Assembly: GCF_903772925.1 (NCBI RefSeq)
Contig: NZ_LR812090.1
Coordinates: 2,686,333 to 2,750,332 of the forward strand
Direction of reading: 5' to 3'
Origin: Alteromonas macleodii
GTDB taxonomy: Bacteria > Pseudomonadota > Gammaproteobacteria > Enterobacterales > Alteromonadaceae
DNA: 64,000 nucleotides
This document shows, in pieces, positions 9,734-20,684 of the stretch. How positions within the stretch are numbered: position 1 is the first letter of the stretch; each line of letters opens with the position of its first letter. A program made the translations under genes and the position numbers. The notes beneath the pieces are model-generated. The model did no database searches and had not been told where the DNA came from. It saw only the letters and a program-made list of their open reading frames with translations.

Positions 9734-9928
9734 GGTGTGTCATTCCTGTTATTCGGTGAAAGACGCATAGGCCAAAGGTGCAAAGTGCGTCTGCAAACAA
9801 ATTTTTAACATTATTCTAGAAACAAAGGCTTCGCGATATGTGAATACGATTGCAATAGCACTTATTCGTAATTTTGCAACACTTTAGCTTTTTATTTTGC
9901 TAATTATGGCATTTTGATCCATACTTTA

Positions 9929-10965
<1,037 letters not shown>

Positions 10966-11021
10966 TAAACAAAATATTGAATAAATAGTTAAACTATTTG
11001 TTCTAAAGTTGAGTTAATCTA

Positions 11022-11053
11022 AAGGTGCAAGCATTGTGTTTGCACCTTTTTTT
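11022..11053 (+). terminator. Rho-independent terminator of gap
   Basis: AAGGTGCAA (11022-11030) pairs with TTGCACCTT (11040-11048), followed by a continuous T tract to 11053. A shorter palindrome, AAATAGTTAAACTATTT, precedes it at 10983-10999. Confidence 0.88.
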
Positions 11054-11141
11054 GTTGTCTCAAAAATAAAGACGGTTTTTCAGCGACACACATTTTTCCG
11101 TCGCCTATTTGAAAGTTTAGTATTCAGTCCAAGGAGGACGT

Positions 11142-11993
11142 ATGCCATCTGTGAATTCAGTTACCGTTAGCGAGTCTAATGGTCTTACCTTTTTAGACGT
11201 GGATAACGCTTTCGCCACAGCGCGCATAAGCTTATTTGGCGGCCATATTTTATCTTTTGTTCCAAAGAGCGATAACAAAGAGCGGCTTTGGGTAAGTCCA
11301 CACGCCTATCTAAACGGCGAGCGCCCAATACGCGGGGGCATTCCAGTATGTTGGCCGTGGTTTAGTGATGACCATGGTCGCGAAAAAGGGGCCCTTCCCT
11401 CTCACGGCTTTTTAAGAACCCAGGTGTGGAAGCTGGTTAACTCAGAAGAATCAGCAAGCGGAACCACTATAACCCTCTCGCCAAGTTTTACCCGGGCTGA
11501 GGGATTTGAAAATGACTGCACTGTAACCATGGTTGTCGCTATCGGTGAAACTATGAAGGTATCTTTGGTTACTGAAAACACAGGGGTGGTAGCATTCGAC
11601 TTTAACTGTGCTTTGCACACTTATTTTCATGTTGATGATATCCAGCAAGCAGTAATAAAAGGCATTGAGGGCGAATATAAAGACAAGCTTGACGCTTGGG
11701 CGGTTAAGCCTACGCCATCGCCTTACACCATTACCGGAGAAACCGACCGAATCCATATTGCGCCCATTACAAACGCTGATATTGAAGTAGACGGCAGTAC
11801 GTTTACCGAAGTTGTTTCACAGGGCAATGATTCACTTGTTGTGTGGAACCCATGGCAAGGTGCTGCGTCCATTTCAGACATGGACCCATTTGGCTATAAG
11901 CATATGCTTTGTGTGGAGACGTCATTAACCCAAGGCAGAACGTTAGCACCTGGTGAAAGTCACACTCTTAGCCAGACTATTGTTCCCACGTAA
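11142..11993 (+). CDS. D-hexose-6-phosphate mutarotase (YeaD-like)
   Basis: It interconverts the alpha and beta anomers of glucose 6-phosphate and related aldose phosphates, which matters here because Zwf uses the beta anomer. The 283-residue protein has the galactose-mutarotase-like beta-sandwich signatures RGGIPVCWPWF (about 68-78) and SHGFLR (about 88), whose His is the expected acid. The C-terminal VETSLTQG region carries the expected Glu base. A near-ideal AAGGAGG precedes the ATG. It stands between gap and the zwf operon, which fits a role in channelling hexose phosphate. Confidence 0.93.
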   Translation: MPSVNSVTVSESNGLTFLDVDNAFATARISLFGGHILSFVPKSDNKERLWVSPHAYLNGERPIRGGIPVCWPWFSDDHGREKGALPSHGFLRTQVWKLVNSEESASGTTITLSPSFTRAEGFENDCTVTMVVAIGETMKVSLVTENTGVVAFDFNCALHTYFHVDDIQQAVIKGIEGEYKDKLDAWAVKPTPSPYTITGETDRIHIAPITNADIEVDGSTFTEVVSQGNDSLVVWNPWQGAASISDMDPFGYKHMLCVETSLTQGRTLAPGESHTLSQTIVPT

Positions 11994-12014
11994 AAGTGTG
12001 GCTATATCGATGGT

Positions 12015-12059
12015 CTTTCGCTAAGAGTCGTGCTTTTTAGCACTATTTAATAGCGAAAG
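12015..12059. repeat. Nested inverted repeat after the mutarotase gene
   Basis: An outer 9-bp stem (CTTTCGCTA 12015-12023 with TAGCGAAAG 12051-12059) encloses an inner GTGCT/AGCAC hairpin with a TTTT loop. It precedes the shared terminator and probably adds to transcript-end structure. Confidence 0.55.
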
Positions 12060-12068
12060 AGTCTTATA

Positions 12069-12097
12069 AAAAAACCTGCCAATTGGCAGGTTTTTTT
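12069..12097. terminator. Bidirectional terminator between the convergent mutarotase and eda genes
   Basis: CCTGCC (12075-12080) and GGCAGG (12085-12090) form a stem around AATT. An A tract lies on the left and a T7 tract on the right, so it works for both converging transcripts. Confidence 0.88.
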
Positions 12098-12119
12098 ATA
12101 AAGTAGAGCTTAGCGGCTA

Positions 12120-12764
12120 CTACTGCTTAGCACCTGCAACGGCTTCTTTAGCCAACTGCGTGATGCGTGCCCAGTCTCCTGACTCAATCGCGTCATCCGG
12201 TGCTAACCACGAACCACCTACGCACTTAACATTCTTAAGTGCTAAGTAATCGTTGTAGTTATTTGGACCAATACCGCCTGTTGGGCAGAAGGTTACATCA
12301 GGGAAAGGACCGCTGATAGATTTGATAGCCTTAACGCCACCTGACGCTTCTGCAGGGAAGAATTTCATATGGGTGTAACCCGCATCTTTACCCTTCATTA
12401 GATCAGACGTTGAAGAAATACCTGGGATAAGTGGAATATCAGCATCCATACCCGCTTTAAGCAAGTCAGCCGTCATGCCTGGGCTAATAGCAAACTTAGC
12501 GCCGGCTTCAACAACTGCCTTTAGCTGTTGTGCGTTGGTTACCGTGCCCGCCCCGATTAAAGAATCTGGCACTTCTTCAGCAATTCGCTTAATTACGTCA
12601 ATTGCTGCAGGTGTACGTAAAGTTACTTCTAAAACTTTAATTCCACCTTCCATTAGCGCTTTTGCCAGAGGTACCGCTTTTTCTACGTCGTTGATAACCA
12701 ATACAGGTACAACTGGGCCGGCCGCAAAAATTTCCTCTGGTGAGGTTTTCCATTTTGATGTCAT
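12120..12764 (-). CDS. eda: KDPG/KHG aldolase Eda
   Basis: It splits 2-keto-3-deoxy-6-phosphogluconate to pyruvate and glyceraldehyde 3-phosphate, the last step of the Entner-Doudoroff pathway. The class I aldolase motifs are present: LEVTLRT with the catalytic Glu, IGAGTV, and [12 protein letters not shown], in which the Lys forms the Schiff base. The 214 residues match the family. It begins 3 bp after the glk stop and is the last gene of the zwf-pgl-edd-glk-eda operon, ending at the shared terminator. Confidence 0.97.
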   Translation of the reverse strand: MTSKWKTSPEEIFAAGPVVPVLVINDVEKAVPLAKALMEGGIKVLEVTLRTPAAIDVIKRIAEEVPDSLIGAGTVTNAQQLKAVVEAGAKFAISPGMTADLLKAGMDADIPLIPGISSTSDLMKGKDAGYTHMKFFPAEASGGVKAIKSISGPFPDVTFCPTGGIGPNNYNDYLALKNVKCVGGSWLAPDDAIESGDWARITQLAKEAVAGAKQ

Positions 12765-12767
12765 AAT

Positions 12768-13721
12768 TTAGCTCGCTGTATTTTGATTCAGATATGCAGC
12801 CGCACCTAATAAACCGTGATCAGGCTCTGCAATAAGATAGGTGGGAATGTCTTTTACGTAATGCTTCATTTGCCCTTTCGCTTCAAAACGCGCTCTGAAA
12901 TCGCTGTTTTGAATAAACTCAGGGAAACGATTTGCAATACCTCCACCAATAAAGATGCCGCCAGTAGTCGCCATATTCAGCGCTATATTACCCGCGAAGC
13001 TTCCCATGATTCGACAAAACTGAGTCAGTGTTGCTTCAGCTAACTCACACGTTCCGTTTAATGCTGCTTCTGTAATTTGCGCTGGCTCAGTAAAAGCTAC
13101 AGGGGCAGACGCATCCTTAGCTAACGCAGTGTAGATATTGTGCAAGCCACGTCCAGACATCACTTCTTCAGCAGAAGCACGCCCCAATGTTGATTGCAAA
13201 TGACGCCAAACCACAACATCGGTTTCATCAACGGGAGCAAAGTCAACATGACCACCCTCACCGTCTAATGTTTGCCAACCCGTTGAAGTCATAGTGATAT
13301 GCTCAACGCCAAGGCCCGTACCCGGGCCAAAAACAGCAATATTGCCGTTCTCTTTTGGTGTGCCCTCACCAATTTGAACAACTTGGTCTTCACTTAGCAC
13401 AGGTAATGAGTGTGCTACTGCAGTGAAGTCGTTAATAACGAACAGCGCGTCTAGCTTAAGCTGCGAACGCAAAGCGTTTTGAGAAAAAGCCCAGCTGTGG
13501 TTAGTCATTACAACTTGGTCACCTAGCACTGGGCAGGCAATTGCAATACAACCTTGGGTAAAGTTGTGCTCTGGCATATCAGTAAAATACTGTGTAATAG
13601 CCAAATCGATGCTAGCAAAGTCATTACACATGTATTTTTTGATGTCAGTGACGCCCGACTCGGTTACTCTCGCAACGCGAATATTGGTGCCGCCGACATC
13701 AGCCACAAACTTTTGGCTCAT
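12768..13721 (-). CDS. glk: Glucokinase
   Basis: It phosphorylates free glucose with ATP. This is a ROK-independent bacterial glucokinase of about 317 residues, with the phosphate-binding DVGGTNIR at the N terminus, FGPGTGLGV near residue 130 and the sugar-binding GEGGHVDFAP. I chose the ATG at 13719-13721 rather than the ATG 33 bp upstream: it overlaps the edd stop codon as TAATG and has AGGAGC just before it, a usual arrangement for translational coupling. Glucose set free by MalQ would enter the pathway here. Confidence 0.95.
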   Translation of the reverse strand: MSQKFVADVGGTNIRVARVTESGVTDIKKYMCNDFASIDLAITQYFTDMPEHNFTQGCIAIACPVLGDQVVMTNHSWAFSQNALRSQLKLDALFVINDFTAVAHSLPVLSEDQVVQIGEGTPKENGNIAVFGPGTGLGVEHITMTSTGWQTLDGEGGHVDFAPVDETDVVVWRHLQSTLGRASAEEVMSGRGLHNIYTALAKDASAPVAFTEPAQITEAALNGTCELAEATLTQFCRIMGSFAGNIALNMATTGGIFIGGGIANRFPEFIQNSDFRARFEAKGQMKHYVKDIPTYLIAEPDHGLLGAAAYLNQNTAS

Positions 13722-15547
13722 TATGCTTGCTCCTGCGTGTAAAACAGTGAACACGCTCCTTCTTCTGCACCAGTAAGGATGGCACGCATACCTGCAAACA
13801 TTTCACGTCCCATACCAACATGATGCTTCGCCAAGCTTGCTGGCGCTGCTTCTCGAGCGGCAAGTGTTTCGTCATCAACGTGCAGAGTTAAAGCACCGGT
13901 TTCGGTGTTGAGCTCAATAATGTCGCCTTCTTGTACCTTAGCAAGTAGACCACCTTTATAAGCTTCTGGAGTCACATGGATAGCAGCAGGTACCTTACCC
14001 GATGCACCCGACATACGACCGTCAGTAACAAGTGCTACTTTGAATCCACGGTCCTGAATTACTCCAAGCGGTGGCGTCAAGCGGTGAAGCTCTGGCATAC
14101 CAATGGCTGATGGGCCTTGGAAGCGAACAACAACGATGCAGTCTTGATCTAGCTTGCCAGATTTAAACGCGTCATCTAGTTCAAACTGATCTTCAAACAC
14201 TACCGCTGGCGCTTTAATCGTGCAATGCGGAGTACGAAGCGCAGACGTTTTGATTACGCCGCGGCCTAAGTTACCGTCAAGCACGCTCAAACCACCATCA
14301 GGCTTAAATGGTTCATCAACGGTCGCGAGTACCTCTTTATCCAGAGACTCTGTTGGGCCGTCGCGCCACTCTAGCTCGCCGTCTTTTAGCACAGGCTCTT
14401 TGGTGTATAGGTCTAGACCATCACCAACGATAGTTTTCACATCGTTGTGTAGTAGTCCTGCGTCAAGCAGTTGCTTGATAAGCAACGACATACCGCCAGC
14501 GGCAACAAAGTGGTTAATGTCTGCTGAACCGTTAGGATAAATACGGGTAAGTAGTGGAACCGCATTTGAAATATCTGAGAAATCATCCCAGTTAACAATG
14601 TAACCAGCAGCGCGCGCAACAGCGATAAGGTGCATGGTGTGGTTAGTAGAACCACCCGTTGCAAGTAAACCTACAAGACCGTTCACAATAGCCTTAGCAT
14701 CTACAATGTGGCCAATTGGCGTGTAATTGTCGCCAAGGTCAGTTAGGCGAGTTGCTTGAACTGCAGCGGCTTTTGTTAGCGCGTCACGCAGTGGCGTACC
14801 AGGGTTAACAAACGAAGAACCTGGTAAGTGTAAGCCCATCATCTCAACCACAAGCTGGTTTGAGTTGGCTGTACCGTAGAAAGTACAAGTACCAGCAGAA
14901 TGATAAGACTGAGACTCAGCTTCAAGTAGCGCGTCGCGACCAACTTTGCCTTCAGCAAATTCCTGACGAACGCGGGCTTTTTCTTTATTTGGCAAGCCTG
15001 ATGGCATAGGACCGGCTGGAACAAACACCGTTGGCAAATGACCAAACGTAAGTGCGCCCATTAGCAGTCCAGGTACGATTTTATCGCAAATGCCCAGCAT
15101 CAGGGTGCTATCAAACATGTTGTGTGAAAGCGCAATAGCTGCGCCCTGAGCGATGTTGTCACGGCTCATAAGACTTAAGTCCATACCAGACTGGCCCTGC
15201 GTCACACCATCACACATTGCAGGTACACCACCGGCAAACTGCGCTACACTGCCCACTTCTTTTACCGCTTCGCGGATAAGCGCAGGGTAAGTTTCATAAG
15301 GCTGGTGAGCAGAGAGCATGTCGTTGTACGCAGACACAATAGCCACGTTGGCTTTGGTCATGGAACGAAGATCAGCCTTTTCACTTGTACCACATGCAGC
15401 AAAGCCGTGGGCCAAGTTTCCGCACGATAGTACACCGCGGTGTGGACCTTGACGGCGTGCTTCCTCAATCTTTTCTAAATACGCTTTACGCGTTTCTTTA
15501 CTACGCTCGATAATTCGTTGCGTAACTTCAGCAATTTTTGGATTCAT
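13721..15547 (-). CDS. edd: Phosphogluconate dehydratase Edd
   Basis: It dehydrates 6-phosphogluconate to KDPG, the first dedicated step of the Entner-Doudoroff pathway. It belongs to the IlvD/Edd family with an Fe-S cluster; candidate ligands are the Cys residues of [18 protein letters not shown] and GICDKIVPG. The length of 608 residues fits the family. The ATG at 15545-15547 is chosen because AGGAG stands five bases before it and overlaps the end of pgl; an in-frame ATG 21 bp upstream lies inside pgl. It shares one base with glk. Confidence 0.97.
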   Translation of the reverse strand: MNPKIAEVTQRIIERSKETRKAYLEKIEEARRQGPHRGVLSCGNLAHGFAACGTSEKADLRSMTKANVAIVSAYNDMLSAHQPYETYPALIREAVKEVGSVAQFAGGVPAMCDGVTQGQSGMDLSLMSRDNIAQGAAIALSHNMFDSTLMLGICDKIVPGLLMGALTFGHLPTVFVPAGPMPSGLPNKEKARVRQEFAEGKVGRDALLEAESQSYHSAGTCTFYGTANSNQLVVEMMGLHLPGSSFVNPGTPLRDALTKAAAVQATRLTDLGDNYTPIGHIVDAKAIVNGLVGLLATGGSTNHTMHLIAVARAAGYIVNWDDFSDISNAVPLLTRIYPNGSADINHFVAAGGMSLLIKQLLDAGLLHNDVKTIVGDGLDLYTKEPVLKDGELEWRDGPTESLDKEVLATVDEPFKPDGGLSVLDGNLGRGVIKTSALRTPHCTIKAPAVVFEDQFELDDAFKSGKLDQDCIVVVRFQGPSAIGMPELHRLTPPLGVIQDRGFKVALVTDGRMSGASGKVPAAIHVTPEAYKGGLLAKVQEGDIIELNTETGALTLHVDDETLAAREAAPASLAKHHVGMGREMFAGMRAILTGAEEGACSLFYTQEQA

Positions 15548-15555
15548 ATAGTCTC

Positions 15556-16248
15556 CTATGGCGCCCACATCAGAGTCACCGGTGCTCTATTTACAACGGC
15601 AGTGATGGGCTTTTGCGCTTCGGTAGCATTTTCAATAGCGTCTAAAAGCACTTGCTTTTTCTTTTCACCCGTTAAGTGTAAAAAGATGTTTCGGCTATTG
15701 AGTAACGCAGGTAGCGTTAATGAAATACGTTGATGAGGTGCTGTTGTAGGTTGAACAGCAATGCAGGTCCTGCCGCTGCTCATATCTAAGCCGTCAAGTA
15801 CTTGCTCAGAACAAGGGAAAAGCGATGCAGTGTGCCCGTCTTCCCCCATACCAAGAATTAATGCGTCAAAAGGCTGTGACATGCTTGCCAAATTAGACTC
15901 GGCTGCATTTACGCCTTTGTTTGCATCGTCAACATCGCTTTTCAGTTCGATAAAACGAGCTGCTGCGGCTTTATTTTGAATTAGGTTATTTTTAACTAGG
16001 CTAGTGTTGCTGGCCTCATGGCTCTCTTCTACCCAGCGCTCGTCAGCAAGGGTAATATCAACCTTATCCCACTCAAGGTCAGTCTCGCTTAACTGCTTGA
16101 AAAGCGCTAGAGGAGTACGTCCACCGCTAACTACAAGAGATGCACGGCCACGAGTTTTAATACCTGTTTTAAGAATGCTTACTAAATCTTGTGCAAATGC
16201 ATCGGTAAGCGCGTCAGGTGTTTCAAATGATAGAGTTGTTAACGCCAT
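15556..16248 (-). CDS. pgl: 6-phosphogluconolactonase
   Basis: It hydrolyses 6-phosphogluconolactone to 6-phosphogluconate. It belongs to the DevB/NagB-like family of about 230 residues, with [18 protein letters not shown] near residue 67 and [13 protein letters not shown] near residue 133 as signatures. It starts a single base after the zwf stop without a clear ribosome binding site of its own, so translation is likely coupled to zwf. Its 3' end is followed 8 bp later by the edd start. Confidence 0.95.
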   Translation of the reverse strand: MALTTLSFETPDALTDAFAQDLVSILKTGIKTRGRASLVVSGGRTPLALFKQLSETDLEWDKVDITLADERWVEESHEASNTSLVKNNLIQNKAAAARFIELKSDVDDANKGVNAAESNLASMSQPFDALILGMGEDGHTASLFPCSEQVLDGLDMSSGRTCIAVQPTTAPHQRISLTLPALLNSRNIFLHLTGEKKKQVLLDAIENATEAQKPITAVVNRAPVTLMWAP

Positions 16249-16249
16249 A

Positions 16250-17743
16250 TTACTTTTTCTTTCCTGTTTTGCTTTCGTACCAGCTGCGATTCTCGCGGGC
16301 TAAAAGACCGATAGAGTCTACCGGCCCCCACGTACCTGCTTGATACGGCTCAGGCGGCTCACTTGATTGCTTCCACGCTTCAAGAATTGAATCTACCCAT
16401 GTCCAGGCTTGTTCAATTTCGTCTCGGCGAACAAATAGTGCTTGGTTTCCAAGCATCACTTCAAGCAGCAGTTTTTCGTAAGCGTCAGGAATACGCTCGT
16501 CAGCAAACGCTTCCGAGAAGCTTAGGTTAAGCTTAGATTTTTGTAGGTCCATCGAGCCGGAGCTAGTTAAACCTGGAACTTTATTCATTACCGTGATTTC
16601 TACACCTTCATCAGGCTGTAGACGTATAACGAGTTTGTTAGGCGGAAGGTTTTTGAAGCTATCGCCAAATAAGTTGTGCGGCTGGCGCTTGAAGTAAATA
16701 ACAACTTCACTCACTTTAGTTGGCATGCGCTTACCTGTGCGCAGGTAGAATGGCACCCCGGCCCAACGCCAGTTATCAATTTCCGCTTTAATCGCAATAA
16801 AGGTCTCAGTTTTACTCTGCGTATTCGCCCCTTCTTCTTCAAGGTACCCAGGTACTTCTTCGCCTTTAACAAAACCAGACGTGTACTGACCGCGTACCGT
16901 GCTTTCGTTAATATTAAACGAGTTGATAGGGCGAAGCGCTTTAAGCACTTTAAGCTTTTCATCACGAATGCTATCAGCATCTAGGGTTGTTGGCGGTTCC
17001 ATTGCGACCAAGCTTAAAATTTGTAACAGGTGGTTTTGCACCATGTCACGCATTTGTCCCGCATCGTCGAAATAACCCCAACGCCCTTCAATACCTACTG
17101 ATTCAGCCACTGAAATTTGAACGTGGTCAATGCAGTTGTGATCCCAGTTTGTAGCAAAAATAGAGTTGGCAAAACGAAGCGACACTAAGTTAAGAACGGT
17201 TTCTTTACCTAGGTAATGGTCAATACGGTATATTTGTTTTTCGTCGAAGTATTCAGCAACTTGCTCATTAATAACTTTTGACGATTCCAAATCATGACCG
17301 ATAGGCTTTTCAAGCACTACGCGAACGCTTGAGTCGATAATTTTGCAGCTATGCAGGCCGCGACAAATGTCGCCATAAATAGCAGGCGGTGTAGCTAAGT
17401 AACACACCATTGTGCGAGTTGGGTCAACATGGTCGTCTAATACGCAATAGCTTTCGACATCTTTCATGTCTACGCATGCGTAATGCAAACGCGCTTTCAT
17501 TTTTTCCCATGTAGCTTCACATAAGTCCTTTTCACCAAACTTTATAAGATTAGCGTGAACTTCTTCTATGTAAGCGTCTAGTTCCATTTCCTGACGCGCC
17601 ACACCAACAATTGTTGTTTCAGGGTGCATCAAGTTGGCTTTTTCTAGCTGATATAAAGAAGGCAATAACTTGCGTCGTGAAAGATCTCCCAGCGTACCAA
17701 AAAGTACAAAATCACAGGGCTCGTAGGAATTATCCAATACCAT
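16250..17743 (-). CDS. zwf: Glucose-6-phosphate 1-dehydrogenase
   Basis: It oxidises glucose 6-phosphate to the lactone and makes NADPH. The 497 residues match bacterial G6PDH. The nucleotide-binding FGTLGDLSRRKLLPSL is at the N terminus, and the substrate/catalytic motif YRIDHYLGKETV contains the active-site His region. AAGG precedes the ATG. It is the first gene of the zwf-pgl-edd-glk-eda operon. A HexR palindrome sits about 93 bp upstream, and hexR itself is divergent across the intergenic region. Confidence 0.97.
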   Translation of the reverse strand: MVLDNSYEPCDFVLFGTLGDLSRRKLLPSLYQLEKANLMHPETTIVGVARQEMELDAYIEEVHANLIKFGEKDLCEATWEKMKARLHYACVDMKDVESYCVLDDHVDPTRTMVCYLATPPAIYGDICRGLHSCKIIDSSVRVVLEKPIGHDLESSKVINEQVAEYFDEKQIYRIDHYLGKETVLNLVSLRFANSIFATNWDHNCIDHVQISVAESVGIEGRWGYFDDAGQMRDMVQNHLLQILSLVAMEPPTTLDADSIRDEKLKVLKALRPINSFNINESTVRGQYTSGFVKGEEVPGYLEEEGANTQSKTETFIAIKAEIDNWRWAGVPFYLRTGKRMPTKVSEVVIYFKRQPHNLFGDSFKNLPPNKLVIRLQPDEGVEITVMNKVPGLTSSGSMDLQKSKLNLSFSEAFADERIPDAYEKLLLEVMLGNQALFVRRDEIEQAWTWVDSILEAWKQSSEPPEPYQAGTWGPVDSIGLLARENRSWYESKTGKKK

Positions 17744-17835
17744 ATTCGTCGACCTTTTAAATGTATGTGTGCGCGGCGTATTGTACAGTTATTTACAACA
17801 CTAACGACTATTTTTACCGTATAGTTAACACCAAA

Positions 17836-17850
17836 TGTAGTAAAATTACA
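17836..17850. promoter_or_regulatory. HexR operator before zwf
   Basis: TGTAGTAAAATTACA matches the known HexR consensus (TGTARTAAAWTTACA type) at every position. It lies in the zwf-hexR intergenic region. Established knowledge: HexR represses zwf-edd-eda type operons and is released by KDPG. Confidence 0.9.
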
Positions 17851-18027
17851 ACTTGAACCAACTATAGGATCTGAATCTTTACTATTTCCCTCAGTTTACC
17901 CTGATTTAACCTGTTTGAAACAACAAATTTTGTCAAAAAATTACATTTTTCTTGTCACAGACGTCACATTGGGTACTATTACAGGTGTACCTTACAATAA
18001 TTTGTGCTAACCAATTGCTATATCTGT

Positions 18028-18879
18028 ATGAACATTTTAGAAAAAATCACACAAAACCAAGCGGCATTCAGTAAATCTGAAAAAAAGGTAGCTGAAGTAA
18101 TTTTAGCTAACCCACAAACAGCCATTCATTCGAGTATAGCAACCCTCGCTAAAATGTCGGATGTTAGTGAGCCCACTGTTAATCGATTCTGTCGAAGACT
18201 GGATACGAAAGGCTTTCCAGATTTTAAACTTCATCTGGCCCAAAGCTTAGCTAACGGCACGCCATATGTTAATCGTCACGTCGATGAAAACGACAGCCCT
18301 GACGAATATACGAACAAGATATTTGAGTCTACTATGGCCTCGCTCGAAGTTGCCCGTCAGTCGGTCAATGTCAATGTGGTGAATCGCGTAGTTGATCTAC
18401 TTACCCAGGCTCAGAAAATTTCATTTTTCGGTTTAGGTGCGTCGGCATCTGTGGCTCACGATGCACTTAACAAGTTCTTCCGATTCAATGTGCCTGTGGT
18501 GTACTTTGAAGACATTCTTATGCAGCGCATGAGCTGTATGAATTGTTCAGCCGGTGATGTAGTGGTTTTGATAAGCCACACTGGACGTACTAAAAGTCTG
18601 GTTGAGATAGCTCAAATCGCTCGAATGAACGATGCAACGGTTGTGGGCATAACGTCAGCAGAAAGCCCTCTCGCCCAAGAGTGCAGCTATGTACTGTCGT
18701 TAGAAGTGCCAGAAGATACCGACATGTATATGCCTATGGCTTCTCGAATAGCTCAGCTTACGCTTATCGACGTTCTCGCCACTGGTTTCACATTGCGCCG
18801 CGGTAATAAGTTCAGAGAAAACCTCAAGCGTGTTAAAGACACACTGCGTGGTTCGCGATACGAAAAACGTGGCGATTAA
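18028..18879 (+). CDS. hexR: RpiR-family transcriptional regulator HexR
   Basis: This KDPG-responsive regulator controls the Entner-Doudoroff, pentose-phosphate and lower glycolytic genes. The N-terminal RpiR helix-turn-helix (about 1-77, with SEPTVNRFCRRLDTKGFPDFK) is followed by a SIS sugar-phosphate domain (about 120-260, with FFGLGASASVAHDA and ISHTGRTKSLVE). I prefer the ATG at 18028 (MNILEKI..., typical of HexR) over the GTG at 18004. It is divergent from zwf and lies upstream of pyk, between its two best operator sites. Confidence 0.95.
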   Translation: MNILEKITQNQAAFSKSEKKVAEVILANPQTAIHSSIATLAKMSDVSEPTVNRFCRRLDTKGFPDFKLHLAQSLANGTPYVNRHVDENDSPDEYTNKIFESTMASLEVARQSVNVNVVNRVVDLLTQAQKISFFGLGASASVAHDALNKFFRFNVPVVYFEDILMQRMSCMNCSAGDVVVLISHTGRTKSLVEIAQIARMNDATVVGITSAESPLAQECSYVLSLEVPEDTDMYMPMASRIAQLTLIDVLATGFTLRRGNKFRENLKRVKDTLRGSRYEKRGD

Positions 18880-18945
18880 ATCATCACCAACTTGATCATA
18901 GTTGTATTTATTGCCGTAGCAATTTACGGCGGATAGATTCAAAAA

Positions 18946-18979
18946 AGCGCCTAACTGGTCGAGCCAGTTGGGCGTTTTT
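18946..18979 (+). terminator. Terminator after hexR
   Basis: The stem is CGCC-AACTGG paired with CCAGTT-GGCG (one unpaired base on each arm), with a TCGAG loop, followed by TTTTT. An A6 run precedes it. A second small repeat, GCCGTA/TACGGC, lies at 18913-18930. Confidence 0.82.
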
Positions 18980-19020
18980 GTTTATTTCATTCACATTATT
19001 GTCAAATTCAACTATTATTC

Positions 19021-19035
19021 TGTAATAAAATTACG
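19021..19035. promoter_or_regulatory. HexR operator before pyk
   Basis: TGTAATAAAATTACG matches the HexR palindrome at all but the last base and lies 82 bp before the pyk start codon. At pyk genes HexR may repress or activate depending on site position, so the sign cannot be read from the sequence. Confidence 0.85.
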
Positions 19036-19117
19036 TAAAGCGATTACAGGCGTTTATATAATATTCAACGCTTATCACTCTTTGTCTTTTCTAACTTAGA
19101 AACAGCGACGGAATCAC

Positions 19118-20554
19118 ATGACCAGAAGAACTAAAATTCTTGCCACCCTAGGACCTTCAACAGACTCACTTGAGAAAATTCAGGCGCTAATAGCCGCTGG
19201 CGCGAATACAGTACGAATGAACTTTTCACACGGGCAGGCTGAAGACCACATCGAGCGAGCTAAGCGCGTTCGCCAGGCTGCAAAGAACTTAGGCAAATAC
19301 GTAGCTATTTTAGGTGACCTTCAAGGCCCTAAAATTCGTGTTGCCCGTTTTGCCGAGGGTGCTGTTCATTTAGATATCGGTGCTAAGTTCATCTTAGACG
19401 CTGAATTAGGTCGTGACGAAGGCGATATCAACCAAGTAGGCATTGATTACAAAGCGCTTCCTGACGACGTATCTGCTGGCGATATCCTTCTTCTTGACGA
19501 TGGTCGTATTCAGCTTCGTGTGACGGGTGTTGAAGGACGCAAAGTGGTTACTGAAGTTACCGTTGGTGGTAAACTTTCAAACAACAAAGGCATTAACCGT
19601 CAAGGCGGTGGTCTTTCTGCAGATGCGCTTACCGACAAAGATAAAGAAGATATTAAAACTGCGGCAAAAATCGGCGTCGATTACCTTGCAGTGTCATTCC
19701 CTCGAAGCGGTGCAGATTTAAACTATGCGCGAGAGCTTGCTGAAGCAGCAGGCTGCTACGCCAAAATTTGTGCAAAGGTTGAACGTGCTGAAACCGTCGC
19801 TTCTGACGAAGCCATGGACGATATTATCGCAGCTTCTGACGCTGTAATGGTAGCTCGTGGTGATTTGGGTGTAGAAATTGGAGACGCAGAACTTGTTGGC
19901 GTTCAGAAGAAGTTAATTGCCCGCTCTCGTCAACTGAACAAGGTTGTTATCACTGCGACTCAAATGATGGAGTCGATGATTGATAGCCCAATGCCAACAC
20001 GTGCTGAAGTTATGGACGTGGCGAACGCTGTGCTAGATGGCACCGACGCTGTCATGCTTTCAGCTGAAACCGCCGCCGGTAACTTCCCTATCGAGACGGT
20101 TGCAGCAATGGCCCGTGTTTGTGAAGGTGCAGAAACTCATCCAAGCGTGAAAATTTCTAAGCACCGCATGGATCAGAAGTTTTCATCGACGAGCGAGTCA
20201 ATTGCACTTTCTGCTGTGTATGCAGCGAACCACCTGCCAAGCGTTAAAGCGATTGTCGGGTTGACAGAAAGTGGAACTACGCCAACGTTGATGTCTCGTA
20301 TTACTACGTCACTACCAATAATTGCTATGTCTCGCCACGAATCTACGCTTAACACTATGGCATTATGCCGTGGTGTGAAGCCAGTTTACTTTGACTCATC
20401 TAACAGCGAACCAGGAAAGTTAAAGTACGATGTTATTGCTTCGCTAAAAGATAAAGGCTTAGTGAAAAGCGGTGACAGCATCATCCTCACCTATGGCGAT
20501 GAAATGGAAAAGGTAGGCGCAACTAACACTTTAAAAATTGTAGAAGTTGAATAG
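19118..20554 (+). CDS. pyk: Pyruvate kinase
   Basis: It converts phosphoenolpyruvate and ADP to pyruvate and ATP, closing the route from the Entner-Doudoroff and glycolytic genes in this window. The 478-residue protein has the [10 protein letters not shown] start, RMNFSHG, the K-loop region [12 protein letters not shown], the metal-binding [10 protein letters not shown] and [10 protein letters not shown] (signature of the active site). The length and the RRTKI N terminus are like PykA (type II). A HexR site lies upstream, and a perfect terminator follows. Confidence 0.96.
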   Translation: MTRRTKILATLGPSTDSLEKIQALIAAGANTVRMNFSHGQAEDHIERAKRVRQAAKNLGKYVAILGDLQGPKIRVARFAEGAVHLDIGAKFILDAELGRDEGDINQVGIDYKALPDDVSAGDILLLDDGRIQLRVTGVEGRKVVTEVTVGGKLSNNKGINRQGGGLSADALTDKDKEDIKTAAKIGVDYLAVSFPRSGADLNYARELAEAAGCYAKICAKVERAETVASDEAMDDIIAASDAVMVARGDLGVEIGDAELVGVQKKLIARSRQLNKVVITATQMMESMIDSPMPTRAEVMDVANAVLDGTDAVMLSAETAAGNFPIETVAAMARVCEGAETHPSVKISKHRMDQKFSSTSESIALSAVYAANHLPSVKAIVGLTESGTTPTLMSRITTSLPIIAMSRHESTLNTMALCRGVKPVYFDSSNSEPGKLKYDVIASLKDKGLVKSGDSIILTYGDEMEKVGATNTLKIVEVE

Positions 20555-20571
20555 CCTAAAATGAATATTGA

Positions 20572-20599
20572 AAGCGAAGCTTAAGCTTCGCTTTTTTTT
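20572..20599 (+). terminator. Terminator of pyk
   Basis: A fully palindromic 22-bp sequence (20572-20593, arms AAGCGAAGCTT / AAGCTTCGCTT) is followed by an uninterrupted T tract. Confidence 0.9.
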
Positions 20600-20627
20600 G
20601 CCTGAAATTTAATTGGGTTTGGAAACT

Positions 20628-20667
20628 AAAAACGCCCCTTACACCTTTATGATGTAAGGGGCGTTTT
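20628..20667. terminator. Terminator for the 125-residue protein gene
   Basis: CGCCCCTTACA pairs with TGTAAGGGGCG. There are four A residues on the left and four T residues on the right, so it can act on either strand. It ends the minus-strand gene at 20685. Confidence 0.85.
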
Positions 20668-20684
20668 CGTTAGTGCTGTTCAGG

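Noticed and set aside
12475..12771. Long open frames antisense to eda, edd, pgl, gap and other metabolic genes
   Set aside because: They have no ribosome binding sites, their proteins look like low-complexity Ser/Thr/Leu translations of the opposite strand, and each is fully explained by a conserved gene on the other strand.
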